Positions 8,724-17,069 of a DNA stretch of 64,000 nucleotides are shown here, piece by piece. This DNA is from Methanobrevibacter_A acididurans. Lineage in GTDB: Archaea; Methanobacteriota; Methanobacteria; Methanobacteriales; Methanobacteriaceae. Under the pieces are notes generated by a model. The model was not told the origin of the DNA. It searched no databases and saw nothing but the letters and a program-made list of their open reading frames with translations. The stretch lies in the NCBI RefSeq assembly GCF_046197875.1, contig NZ_CP166991.1, positions 1,054,001-1,118,000 on the forward strand, in the 5' to 3' direction. A program made the translations under genes and the position numbers. Within the stretch, counting starts at the first letter, position 1; each line of letters begins with the position of its first letter.

Positions 8724-9398
8724 TTAAGAAAATTTACTTTGAACTTTATCACTACTTAACTCCTTAATAACACTACGAGCAACCCATTTAGAACTTTTAC
8801 TACCCATTTCAAGAATATCATAAGCCAAATCCAAAGAATTTTGATTACAAACAATATTACGTTTACCAATACTTCGTAAAGCCCAACTTACACTTTTTCG
8901 TACAAAATTACGATTATCTAAAGAGGCATTTTTAATAATTGGAAAAAATTTAAAAAAATAATCATCAGATGAGATTTTATCATGAACTGCTAAAACTGCT
9001 ATAAGACTAAAAGCAGTACGTTTAACAAACTCTTCTTCAGCTTGAGCCCAGATAGGAATATTATTAATTGCTAATGGAACTTTATCAAAAAGATTTAAAC
9101 AAGCTTGATCCACTATATCCCAACTATAAAAACTATAAACCCACTCGTTTAACTGATTTTCAGTTACTTTACCGGGATCTTCAACCATGGTAGCAAGTAA
9201 TCTTGTTTCATGATATCCATAATCCCATAATTGTAAAGTTAATTCATGATTTTTACCAACTGTTTTAGCTATTTTACGTAAAAAAGGAATTCTAACACCA
9301 TAAGCTTTTAAAGTTTTTATCCCAAATCGTTCCATACCTTTAATATTATCTAAATTTTGATTAGATTCTAACTCATGTATAATATCTTCAAATTCCAT
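8724..9398 (-). CDS. AlkD-like DNA alkylation repair protein (HEAT-like repeats)
   Basis: The protein is a helical-repeat alpha solenoid with YGVRIPFLRKIAKTVGK, LWDYGYHETRLLA, YSFYSWDIVDQACLNLF and FVRKSVSWALRSIGKRN, all typical of AlkC/AlkD-type proteins that remove alkylated bases. The Asp in SWDIVDQ and the aromatic residues around it fit the AlkD base-excision site. The open frame runs up to a TTG at 9410, but GGTGA at 9404-9408 is a good ribosome site for the ATG at 9398 (MEFEDIIHEL), so I use that start and about 224 residues. It stands alone on the minus strand between thermosome and FprA. Confidence 0.85.
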   Translation of the reverse strand: MEFEDIIHELESNQNLDNIKGMERFGIKTLKAYGVRIPFLRKIAKTVGKNHELTLQLWDYGYHETRLLATMVEDPGKVTENQLNEWVYSFYSWDIVDQACLNLFDKVPLAINNIPIWAQAEEEFVKRTAFSLIAVLAVHDKISSDDYFFKFFPIIKNASLDNRNFVRKSVSWALRSIGKRNIVCNQNSLDLAYDILEMGSKSSKWVARSVIKELSSDKVQSKFS

Positions 9399-9524
9399 AA
9401 TTTTCACCAAAAATAATATTTAAAAAAATAGTAAAATTTCCATTTTTTTTTTCAAATGTAATTATTATATATAATATATTAAAAAAAAAAAATTAGAAAA
9501 TTAAGAATATAAAAAAAGTAAATT

Positions 9525-10748
9525 TTATTCTTTTATAGTTTTAGCTAGTTTTTTACCAGCTTCATAACATTCTTCAAGAATTTCTTCTGTAGGTGTGAAT
9601 GTTGTTTCCACATCATCAAATATTTCAAATCCTGCACCTTCAAGAGATTCTTCAAGTTTCTTAACAGCTCCTCCACCCCATCCTTTGGAACTGAAAACTA
9701 ATGCTTTTTTAATACTAGTGGTTTGTTTAAAGTTTAAACAATTAAACCAGTACATAGTGTTTCCTATACGTGGAAATGGATTGTTCATCATTGTAGGTGC
9801 ACCTACTGCAATAGCTTTACTATCTAAAACATCAGACACTACATCATCTGCTCCATCCTCTTGCATGAAGTACATTTTCACTTCTACACCTTCACTCATG
9901 ATTCCTTCAGCTACACTATAAGCCATTTTTTCAGTGGAGTGATGCATTGTATCATAAATAACTGTGATTTTATCTTTACAAACTCCATGAGACCAATCAG
10001 TGTAATAATTTAATATGGTTTCAGGATTCTTCCAAATTTCACCATGACATGGTGCTATCATTTTTATCTTTTCAAGTAAACCTAAATCTGCTACTTCTTG
10101 TAGTTTACGTCTTGCAGAAGGTGAACCAAAAGTTACAAGATTGGCATAATATTTTCTTGCAGCATCTTTAATAAAATCTGAATCATTTTCTTCCGCAAAT
10201 CTTTGAGATAAGCATACATGTTGTCCAAAAGCATCATTAGAAAATAATATTCCATCTTCATTTAAAAAAGTGAACATATTATCTGGCCAGTGAAGCATTG
10301 GTGCTTGGATGAATGTGAATTTTTTACCACCTAAATCTAATTCATCACCAGTTTTTACTATGTTGATTTCTTGATCTTTTAATTCAAAGTATTGTAATTT
10401 TAAAAATTTATTACAATTTGGTGATGCATATACCTCTGCATCAGGGAATTTTTTTAAAGTTTCAGCAAGACAAGTTGCATGATCTGCTTCTGAATGATTT
10501 TGTATAAATACATCAATTTTTACGTCTTCTTTTCCTTCTTGTTTAAATGCATCTTGTATTCTAGCATATAATTGTGGAGACATACCAGCATAAACATTAT
10601 CAATTAATGCTGTTTTTTCTTCACCAAATACAAGATAACAGTTATATGTGGTTCCTGGTATGGAGTATCCGTGGAAACTTCTAGCATCCCAATCTAATGC
10701 CCCTACCCAGTAAACACCTTCTCCTATTTTTACTGAATCAGCTTTCAT
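9525..10748 (-). CDS. fprA: Coenzyme F420H2 oxidase FprA (flavodiiron protein)
   Basis: This 407-residue flavodiiron enzyme reduces O2 to water with F420H2 in methanogens and so protects against oxygen. The N-terminal beta-lactamase-like domain has the diiron ligands His85, Glu87, Asp89 and His90 (NHSEADH) plus His153 (APMLHWPD) and His235 (PCHGEIW). The C-terminal flavodoxin domain begins at KITVIYDTMHHSTEKMA and includes VGAPTMMNNPFPR and SKGWGGGAVKKL. An AGAGG site precedes the ATG. It is transcribed divergently from the hydrolase-like gene at 10887 with 138 bp between them. Confidence 0.95.
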   Translation of the reverse strand: MKADSVKIGEGVYWVGALDWDARSFHGYSIPGTTYNCYLVFGEEKTALIDNVYAGMSPQLYARIQDAFKQEGKEDVKIDVFIQNHSEADHATCLAETLKKFPDAEVYASPNCNKFLKLQYFELKDQEINIVKTGDELDLGGKKFTFIQAPMLHWPDNMFTFLNEDGILFSNDAFGQHVCLSQRFAEENDSDFIKDAARKYYANLVTFGSPSARRKLQEVADLGLLEKIKMIAPCHGEIWKNPETILNYYTDWSHGVCKDKITVIYDTMHHSTEKMAYSVAEGIMSEGVEVKMYFMQEDGADDVVSDVLDSKAIAVGAPTMMNNPFPRIGNTMYWFNCLNFKQTTSIKKALVFSSKGWGGGAVKKLEESLEGAGFEIFDDVETTFTPTEEILEECYEAGKKLAKTIKE

Positions 10749-10886
10749 ATTTTTTAACCTCTGAAAATAAAATTCATGAAATAATATATTTTTATTAAAA
10801 GTTTAATTAATATTAATATAATATATTTAAATTAATTATTATTAAAATTTTTTATATAAATAAAACTATTGGTGATTTGAAAAATT

Positions 10887-11714
10887 ATGATAAATGTTAA
10901 TGAATTATTTTATGAAGAGGAAGGACTAGGTAATGAAGAGACAGTAATTTTTTTACACCCTAAAATATTATCAAATTGGATTTGGGAAGAACAAAAAGGG
11001 CAATTAGAAAATTATGATTGTATTTATTTAGATTTACCTAATCATGGAAATAGTCCTCCTATGGATACTTTTACTATTAAAGGAGTATGTGAACTTATTA
11101 AAGAGTTTATTTTAATGAAGATTAAACCTAGTTTTAAAAAGGATAAAGTGAATCTTGTTGGTATTGGAACTGGTGGTTTAATTGCATTTGAACTTTTATG
11201 TAAGTATCCAGAAATTGTAGATAAAATAATAGTTACAGGCATTTCAAGTCCTGAGGATGTTGGTTTTGAAAAACGTGAAACCAGTATGGTTAATATTTTT
11301 GATAATACAAAAAAGATTTTAGATAATAAACCTAAGGGTTTTTTAACTAAAGCTTGGCTTGCAAATTATGGTTTTTCTGGAAGATTTTCTAAAAAAATGA
11401 AATTTAGTTATGAAAATATAAGCCAAAAAGATTTAAAAGATATTAGTTTTGAAGCATTAAATTATAAAATACCTGAAGTAAAAGATGTGGATAAAGGTAA
11501 AGATTTATTAATAGCTTTTGGTACTAAAGATGAAAGAGTTGTGAATTATAGTAGTGTATTATTCCATTCTAAGTTTCCAAGTGCTAAATGTTTGAAAATT
11601 GATAAAGCATTACATATGTGGAATCTTTTAGAACCTAAGCTTTTTAATGAAATTATGGTTGATTTTATTAAAGAAGGTAATGTTAAGATTTATCCACAAA
11701 TAGTTGAAGAATAA
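10887..11714 (+). CDS. Alpha/beta-hydrolase fold protein lacking the nucleophile serine
   Basis: The 275 residues follow the alpha/beta-hydrolase plan: VIFLHPKILSNWIWEEQ where the oxyanion loop should be, YLDLPNHGNS, the elbow LVGIGTGGLIAFEL, a strand LIAFGTKDERV where the acid usually lies, and ALHMWNLLEP with the usual His. The elbow should be GxSxG, but the Ser position is Gly (G-I-G-T-G), and HG at the oxyanion loop is HP. It is therefore probably a non-catalytic or altered member; its role is unknown. GGTGATTT stands just upstream of the ATG. The ProC-like gene follows after 24 bp, so the two are probably co-transcribed. Confidence 0.75.
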   Translation: MINVNELFYEEEGLGNEETVIFLHPKILSNWIWEEQKGQLENYDCIYLDLPNHGNSPPMDTFTIKGVCELIKEFILMKIKPSFKKDKVNLVGIGTGGLIAFELLCKYPEIVDKIIVTGISSPEDVGFEKRETSMVNIFDNTKKILDNKPKGFLTKAWLANYGFSGRFSKKMKFSYENISQKDLKDISFEALNYKIPEVKDVDKGKDLLIAFGTKDERVVNYSSVLFHSKFPSAKCLKIDKALHMWNLLEPKLFNEIMVDFIKEGNVKIYPQIVEE

Positions 11715-11738
11715 AAAAATTAAAAGGTTGTGATTTAA

Positions 11739-12560
11739 GTGTTTAATATTGGATTAATAGGTTATGGAAACATGGGATCCATGATTGTTAATAATATTTT
11801 GAAATTAGATTTATTATTAGAAGATGAGGTTCTTTTTGTAAGTAATCATAACATGAGTAAAATTGAAAGTTTAAAAGAAATTTATCCAGATGTTACTATT
11901 ACTGATGATAATAAAGTGATTGCTGAAAATTGTGATGTTATAATTATTTGTGTAAAAAGTCCTGATTTTAAAGATGTGATTTGTGAAATTAAACCTTATT
12001 TAAAAAATAATGTTCATATAATTACTAGTTGTGCAGGTATAAACTTCAAAGAAGTTGAAGATTATTATGAAGGTAGTTTAAGTATTGTAATCCCTACATT
12101 AGCTTCTTATGTTGGACAAGCTTCTGAAATAACATCAAATAATAGAAGAAAAGGTATAACTTTATTTACTCATAATTCTAATGTTTCTAATCCTGAAAGA
12201 GTTTTTATTGAGGGATTATTTGATGAGTTTAGTTTTGTTAAAGTAGTTCATGATTATGAAGATTTAAAAATAGCAACTATTTTAACTAGTTGTTCTCCAG
12301 CTTTATTATCTTTACTTGTTGAAAAAATAGCGGATATTGCTGATAAAAATAGTAATTTTAGTAAAGATGATGTTGTTTATTTAATAACTAAGTCTTTATT
12401 AGGTACAGGTTTAATTTTAGATGATAGTTTTGAAACAAATGAAGTTATAGAAAAAGTTGCTACTCCTGGAGGAATTACCCAATTTGGTTTAGATTATTTA
12501 GATTCTGAAATTAGTGAGGACAGTAAAGAATTGTTTAAAATTTTACTTAAAAAATATTAA
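11739..12560 (+). CDS. Pyrroline-5-carboxylate reductase-like NAD(P)-dependent oxidoreductase
   Basis: The 273-residue protein has an N-terminal Rossmann fold starting FNIGLIGYGNMGSMIVNN, a central CDVIIICVKSPDFKDVICEI, the strand HIITSCAGINFKEVE, and a C-terminal ProC-type helical domain with CSPALLSLLVEKIADIA and VATPGGITQFGLDYL, the equivalent of the ProC PGGTT segment. The family reduces pyrroline-5-carboxylate to proline, but distant members have other substrates, so proline synthesis is inferred. The start is GTG at 11739 with a GGTTGTGAT ribosome site. It is the second gene of a pair with 10887-11714. Confidence 0.75.
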   Translation: MFNIGLIGYGNMGSMIVNNILKLDLLLEDEVLFVSNHNMSKIESLKEIYPDVTITDDNKVIAENCDVIIICVKSPDFKDVICEIKPYLKNNVHIITSCAGINFKEVEDYYEGSLSIVIPTLASYVGQASEITSNNRRKGITLFTHNSNVSNPERVFIEGLFDEFSFVKVVHDYEDLKIATILTSCSPALLSLLVEKIADIADKNSNFSKDDVVYLITKSLLGTGLILDDSFETNEVIEKVATPGGITQFGLDYLDSEISEDSKELFKILLKKY

Positions 12561-12636
12561 ATTAAAATTTTTTATCTTATTTTTGTTTTAGTCTATTTTT
12601 TAATTCTTTTAAAATGATTTATTGATTAATAATAAT

Positions 12637-12662
12637 TACGTTAACATTGTTAAGTTAACGTA
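12637..12662. terminator. Inverted repeat between convergent genes
   Basis: The perfect 9-bp arms TACGTTAAC and GTTAACGTA are separated by 8 bp. It lies between the end of the ProC-like gene (+) and the end of the PH-domain gene (-), so a two-way terminator is most likely; an operator is possible. Confidence 0.4.
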
Positions 12663-12762
12663 GAGAGCATAATATTTTTTTAAATTATGAGCATATAATT
12701 AGTAATGTGAAAAATAGTGATAGTACATACATGAAGTAGATGAAAAAATTAAATTATTGAAA

Positions 12763-13968
12763 TTATTTATTCTTTTTAAATTTTAAATCATGACGTTTCA
12801 TAATATCACTATCTTCAAGATTTCTATGATTCTCATTATGAATTTCTTCAACAGGTTCATCATCATTATTTAAATAAGGAGCATAATCATAATCCTTATA
12901 TTCATTGAACTGAGAAGGAGATTGTTGATAATTAGGTTGAACTTGTGGTTCAGGTTCATTATAATATTCCTCACGTTCATCATCAAAAAGATTATGTGGA
13001 CCATTTTTATTTTTACCTAATTCTTCAAAAAGATTATGGGATTTTAAATTTGGATTTTCATTATTTCTAAACTTTACATCCCCATCCATATTGCGCATAG
13101 CTCTTTTAATATTATTATCAAAGTCACGATCATCAACAGGATTATGTGAATATTCTTGTTGATTTCTTATATTATTTAAATCCGGATTTTCTCTATCATG
13201 ATAAGCATAACCTCTTTCTTCATCATCCATAGTATATAAGTTAGTACTGAAACCATAATCTTTAGAAAATGATTCTGGATCTTGATACTGATTTTGATAA
13301 GGATTATTCTCAACAGGTTCCTGATACTGATTCTGATAAGGATTATTCTGTTGATTATACTGATTATACGGTTCTTGATTTTGAGACCCATATGAATTTT
13401 CAGGCCCCATATTATTATGAATAGGTGTAACAGGTTGTGATTGAAATTTACTATATTGTAACTGTTCAAAAATTATCTCTTCAACTTCATGAGGATTTGA
13501 TATTTGAGTTAATTGTAAATCCTTACCATCATATGCACTATATAATAGTACTGATCCTATACCTATCATTCTACCTACGATTCCTTGACTTATGACAACA
13601 TCTTGAATAGTGTTATAAGGCATACTAGATTTATCTTTTCTTATAACTCCACTTTCAGTTATTATCCTACCAGAAGTTATAGTATATTTGTATGAAGACC
13701 AAGATAATAATTCAAATAATATGTATAAAACAATTAATATACCTATAACTAAGAATGCTATTGCTGTGTATTCTGTTAGAGGCCATTGTACAAAGTTGAT
13801 GGTGTTAACGGTTAAATTGGCTACAAATTGAATGGTGGCTGTGTAGACATAAAAAATTACTCCAAGTAATATTACTGCAATCATAATGCCTTTATTACTT
13901 AGAAAAAAATTTGGTCTAGTCACTAGTAAAGTTTCTTCACCAGACCATCGTTTATCTCTTTTTAACAT
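12763..13968 (-). CDS. Membrane protein with PH-like (bPH2/DUF304) domain and long Gln/Asn-rich tail
   Basis: The first 170 of 401 residues hold two membrane segments (about 29-50 and 66-88) followed by a bacterial PH-like domain: SYKYTITSGRIITESGVIRKDKSSMPYNTIQDVVISQ, then GRMIGIGSVLLYS. The remaining 230 residues are disordered and rich in Asn, Gln, Tyr and acidic residues, with a repeated NPYQNQYQ(E/D)P unit at about 206-233. The head probably faces the membrane from the cytosol; the function is unknown. It lies downstream of pan and the C/D sRNA on the same strand. Confidence 0.75.
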   Translation of the reverse strand: MLKRDKRWSGEETLLVTRPNFFLSNKGIMIAVILLGVIFYVYTATIQFVANLTVNTINFVQWPLTEYTAIAFLVIGILIVLYILFELLSWSSYKYTITSGRIITESGVIRKDKSSMPYNTIQDVVISQGIVGRMIGIGSVLLYSAYDGKDLQLTQISNPHEVEEIIFEQLQYSKFQSQPVTPIHNNMGPENSYGSQNQEPYNQYNQQNNPYQNQYQEPVENNPYQNQYQDPESFSKDYGFSTNLYTMDDEERGYAYHDRENPDLNNIRNQQEYSHNPVDDRDFDNNIKRAMRNMDGDVKFRNNENPNLKSHNLFEELGKNKNGPHNLFDDEREEYYNEPEPQVQPNYQQSPSQFNEYKDYDYAPYLNNDDEPVEEIHNENHRNLEDSDIMKRHDLKFKKNK

Positions 13969-14108
13969 AGTAATTTATATTTATTAGATATCTTTATTTA
14001 AAACACTTTCTATATGAAATTATTTTGTTTAAAGGATTTTAAATAAAATTAGTAAAAGTTTAAAAATAGTATTGTAAAATTTTATATTAAGATAATATTA
14101 TAAAAAAA

Positions 14109-14170
14109 TTGGCCTCAGATCGCCCATCATTCATCACCATATCAGAGCTCATAGGGTTCATCACTGGCCA
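14109..14170 (-). ncRNA. C/D box sRNA with two 12-nt guides
   Basis: On the minus strand the order is: terminal stem TTGGCC (14170-14165), box C GTGATGA (core TGATGA at 14163-14158), guide ACCCTATGAGCT (14157-14146), box D' CTGA (14145-14142), a short spacer, box C' GTGATGA (core 14136-14131), guide ATGATGGGCGAT (14130-14119), box D CTGA (14118-14115), and the pairing arm GGCCAA. Both guides are exactly 12 nt, typical of archaeal C/D sRNAs that direct ribose methylation with L7Ae, Nop5 and fibrillarin. It is strikingly GC-rich for this genome and ends in a T-run. By the fifth-nucleotide rule the predicted targets are AGCUCAUAGGGU and AUCGCCCAUCAU, each methylated at its fifth base, C. Targets were not checked. 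Confidence 0.9.
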
Positions 14171-14203
14171 ATTATATTTTTTATTAATTAAAGAAAGGAT
14201 GAA

Positions 14204-14223
14204 TTTGGATTTTTTTATCCAAA
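14204..14223 (-). terminator. Short hairpin over the pan stop codon
   Basis: TTTGGAT and ATCCAAA form a perfect 7-bp stem with a 6-base homopolymer loop. It overlaps the pan stop codon at 14215-14217 and precedes a pyrimidine-rich stretch. It may separate pan from the sRNA downstream. Confidence 0.35.
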
Positions 14224-15465
14224 CATCACACCTGCTTCTTTTATAAATTCTTCATCTTTTTCTGATCCAACAATTTTTTCCACAGCATCCATGAAATCTG
14301 ATACTATGACTTTATCTCTTCCTTCACGAATAGCAAACATTCCCGCTTCGGTACATATTGCTTTTAAGTCTGCACCAGACACTCCATCTGTGAGTGTTGC
14401 GAGTAAATCGATGTCTGCTTCTTCAGATAATGACATTTTGGATGTGTGAATTTTGAGGATTTCTTTTCTTCCTTCTTCATTTGGAGATGGTACTTCTATG
14501 AATCTATCAAATCTTCCAGGTCTTAAAAGTGCTGGATCTAGGATATCTGGTCTGTTAGTAGCACCTATAATTCCTATGTCTCCTCTACTTTCAAATCCAT
14601 CGAGCTCTGCTAATAATTGCATGAGTGTTCTTTGTACTTCACGGTCTCCACTAGTACTAGATTTTAAACGTTTTGCTGCAACAGCATCAATTTCATCTAT
14701 AAATATGATTGCTGGTGCTTTTTCTTTTGCTAGTTCAAATACTTCTCTTACTAGTCTTGCTCCTTCTCCTATATATTTTTTAACAAATTCTGATGCTACT
14801 ATTTTAATGAAAGTAGCATTTGTTTCATTTGCTACTGCTTTTGCTAGTAATGTTTTTCCTGTTCCAGGTGGACCGTATAAAAGAATTCCTTTAGGTGGGT
14901 CTATTCCAATTTTTTCAAATAGTTCTGGATGTTTAAGTGGTAATTCTACTGTTTCTTTCACTTCAACTATTTGTGGGTCTAATCCTCCAATTTGATCATA
15001 GGTTACATCAGGTTTTTCTTCTACTTCCATTCCGGATACACTTGGGTCTTTTTCAGATGGTAATACTTCTACTACCCCAAATGTTTGTTGGTTTAATGCT
15101 ACTCTTGATCCTGGAACTAATAGTTTAGGATCTAAAAATTTTGAGTAATTTATAAGGAAGTGTGGTCCTGTACTACTTTTTACTGTCATTCTAGTATCAT
15201 CTAAAACTTCAGTTATTGTAGCTAATATTAATGGTGGAGTTCTGAATCTTTCTACTTCCCCACGTAATGATTTTGTTTCTCGTTCTAAACGTATTTTTTC
15301 ATTTTCTGTGAGTATTTTATCTTTTTCTAGTTTTCTTATTTTCCACATTAAATTACGTTTAGTTTTTGTGTGTTCTTCTTTTAATAGTGCAAATTCTTTT
15401 TCAAGATTTTCTTGTTTATTTTCTTCAGTTACACTATTATCTATTTCTTGAGAAGATTCTGGCAT
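14215..15465 (-). CDS. pan: Proteasome-activating nucleotidase PAN
   Basis: This 416-residue AAA+ ATPase unfolds substrates for the archaeal 20S proteasome. It has an N-terminal coiled coil (about 15-75), an OB domain (about 80-145), Walker A GPPGTGKTLLAKAVA (about 195-209), Walker B IIFIDEID, the Arg-finger block NRPDILDPALLRPGRFDR, and the C-terminal AAA helical domain. The last residues are VMFG, so the C-terminal docking motif reads hydrophobic-Phe-X where hydrophobic-Tyr-X is usual. GGAGTGAT precedes the ATG. Confidence 0.96.
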   Translation of the reverse strand: MPESSQEIDNSVTEENKQENLEKEFALLKEEHTKTKRNLMWKIRKLEKDKILTENEKIRLERETKSLRGEVERFRTPPLILATITEVLDDTRMTVKSSTGPHFLINYSKFLDPKLLVPGSRVALNQQTFGVVEVLPSEKDPSVSGMEVEEKPDVTYDQIGGLDPQIVEVKETVELPLKHPELFEKIGIDPPKGILLYGPPGTGKTLLAKAVANETNATFIKIVASEFVKKYIGEGARLVREVFELAKEKAPAIIFIDEIDAVAAKRLKSSTSGDREVQRTLMQLLAELDGFESRGDIGIIGATNRPDILDPALLRPGRFDRFIEVPSPNEEGRKEILKIHTSKMSLSEEADIDLLATLTDGVSGADLKAICTEAGMFAIREGRDKVIVSDFMDAVEKIVGSEKDEEFIKEAGVMFG

Positions 15466-15854
15466 GGTGAATCACTCCTTTTTTTATTTAAAATTTTATC
15501 TGTTAAATTATAATTATTATTTATTTTTGCTTATTAATAATTATTTTTTCGATTCCATTATAATTACATTTAGTTACTATTATGTATTTAATCTATTTTT
15601 AGTTACTAGTATTTAAACCTAATGAAACTTGTTTCAAATAATACTAATAATTTATAGTTTATAATTTTTTGGTTCTGTAGAAATCCTATATTTTTATTAA
15701 AATATTTTTTCAGTTGAAGTTGTACTTGGGTATTTTTTATTTTTTGGTTTTCTTTATTTGTTTTTTAAAGAATTTAAAGGTGATTTTAGCAAATTACACT
15801 TGAAATACTACTTAAGTGGTTTAAAATAAGTTATAATAAAGTATTAATAATTAA

Positions 15855-15909
15855 ATGGAGAAAAGATATTAATATGATAAGTAAAAAAACCTTTTCTCCA
15901 TATCATATT
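15855..15909 (+). promoter_or_regulatory. Hairpin or pseudoknot covering the transposase ribosome site and start codon
   Basis: ATGGAGAAAAG (15855-15865, with the ribosome site GGAG) is perfectly complementary to CTTTTCTCCAT (15891-15901). AATATGATA (15871-15879, containing the start codon ATG at 15874) is perfectly complementary to TATCATATT (15901-15909). The two stems share only one base and are interleaved, so they could form a pseudoknot or alternate. Either would limit transposase translation. Confidence 0.5.
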
Positions 15910-16851
15910 TTGTTTTCAAGACAGTTAAACCTTTTGGATTTTGAATGTGAAAAACCATTAGAAAACTGTTTAAATCGTCAGTCAAAAAATGGTAATATTG
16001 AATTATCAGGTAATCACATGCTGCTATATGCTGAAAAAGTATATAACTATGCTAAAGCATGTTTAAATGATTATTCCAATTATTTTAGTAATCATTTATA
16101 CACACAGCCTAAATTATTCACTATTTTAGCTCTTAAAATGTATTCAAAAATGACCTATCGTGAAATAATTGAGTGGATGCAATTATCAGATAAGTTACTT
16201 AAATTTTTAAGATTAAAAACCGTCCCACATTATACAACAATCCAGAAATTCTTTAAAAGAATATCTGAAACAAGTTTTAAAGAATTAAACAAGAAAATAT
16301 TATCAAAATTTACTTTAATTGGTGGAAACATTGCTTTAGATGGATCAGGATTCACCAATGATTATGCTGATAAATATTTCGCGAAAATACGACGTAAAGA
16401 ACGAAAAAGCTATGTGAAAAACCATATTGCAATCAATGTTAACACACAACTAATTCTTGATTATCAAGTTCAAAGAGGCCCAAGACACGACACACACTTC
16501 GCAAAACAATCAATCAGAAACATAAAAATATATAAACCACATTACATAATTGCAGACAAAGCATACGATACAGAACCCATAAGAAAATGTATAAATGAAG
16601 AAGTAGGAGCATTTGACCAAATACCATTAAAAACAAGAGCCAAAAACGGACACTACAGAACCAACAGCCCCACAATATTCCGACCAAAAATATACAGCAA
16701 AAGAAACAATGTAGAATGCGTATTCAGTGTAGTAAAAAGAAAATTTAATGGAACAAATCACAGCAGAAGCCTAAAAATGTCAAATAAAGAAACCAAACTC
16801 AAAAACACATTCTACAACTTCTACAGATCAACAAAAATACCTCAAAAATAG
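15874..16851 (+). CDS. IS5-superfamily DDE transposase
   Basis: The 325-residue transposase fills most of the insertion sequence. The catalytic triad is visible: Asp in GNIALDGSGF (about 155), Asp in HYIIADKAYDTEPI (about 228) and Glu in NNVECVFSVVKRKF (about 285), the last followed by the usual basic residues. The N-terminal part, LFTILALKMYSKMTYREIIEWM, matches the helical domain of this group. It is uninterrupted, so the element may still move. The ATG at 15874 is embedded in the inverted repeats described for 15855-15909. Confidence 0.9.
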   Translation: MISKKTFSPYHILFSRQLNLLDFECEKPLENCLNRQSKNGNIELSGNHMLLYAEKVYNYAKACLNDYSNYFSNHLYTQPKLFTILALKMYSKMTYREIIEWMQLSDKLLKFLRLKTVPHYTTIQKFFKRISETSFKELNKKILSKFTLIGGNIALDGSGFTNDYADKYFAKIRRKERKSYVKNHIAINVNTQLILDYQVQRGPRHDTHFAKQSIRNIKIYKPHYIIADKAYDTEPIRKCINEEVGAFDQIPLKTRAKNGHYRTNSPTIFRPKIYSKRNNVECVFSVVKRKFNGTNHSRSLKMSNKETKLKNTFYNFYRSTKIPQK

Positions 16852-16981
16852 GGTTTCTACAGAGCCAATTTTTTTATTAAAATAAACTTTAATTAAAAAA
16901 AATAGCTTAAAAAAATAAATTAATTTAAAAACTACAAAATTAATAAAGAGTAAATATAATTTAAAACTCAAATCATTATAT

Positions 16982-17007
16982 TATATACAATAAATTTGTA
17001 TATAAAG
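16982..17007 (+). promoter_or_regulatory. TATA box inside a perfect inverted repeat, upstream of MBF1
   Basis: TATATACAA (16982-16990) and TTGTATATA (16996-17004) are perfect 9-bp arms with a 5-bp spacer. The right arm contains the TATA element TTGTATATAAAG, about 65 bp before the MBF1 start. This is the layout of an operator that would block TBP binding. Confidence 0.45.
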
Positions 17008-17069
17008 GTTTTGAAAAATTATAAATGATTCGAAAAACTTAAAACATTTAAAAAACATAGTTGATTAAC

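Larger units (their letters stand above)
15671..16866 (+). mobile_element. Intact IS5-superfamily insertion sequence (ISH1-like)
   Basis: The ends are inverted repeats: left GGTTCTGTAGAAATCCTAT (15671-15689) and, on the minus strand, right GGCTCTGTAGAAACCCTAT (16866-16848), 17 of 19 matching. AATTTTTT lies just outside both ends (15663-15670 and 16867-16874), an 8-bp target duplication, though low in complexity. The element is 1,196 bp with one intact transposase. The ISH1 group of IS5 is known for 8-bp duplications. The first 8 bases of its right end, GGCTCTGT, are the same as those of the other insertion sequence in this window. Confidence 0.88.
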
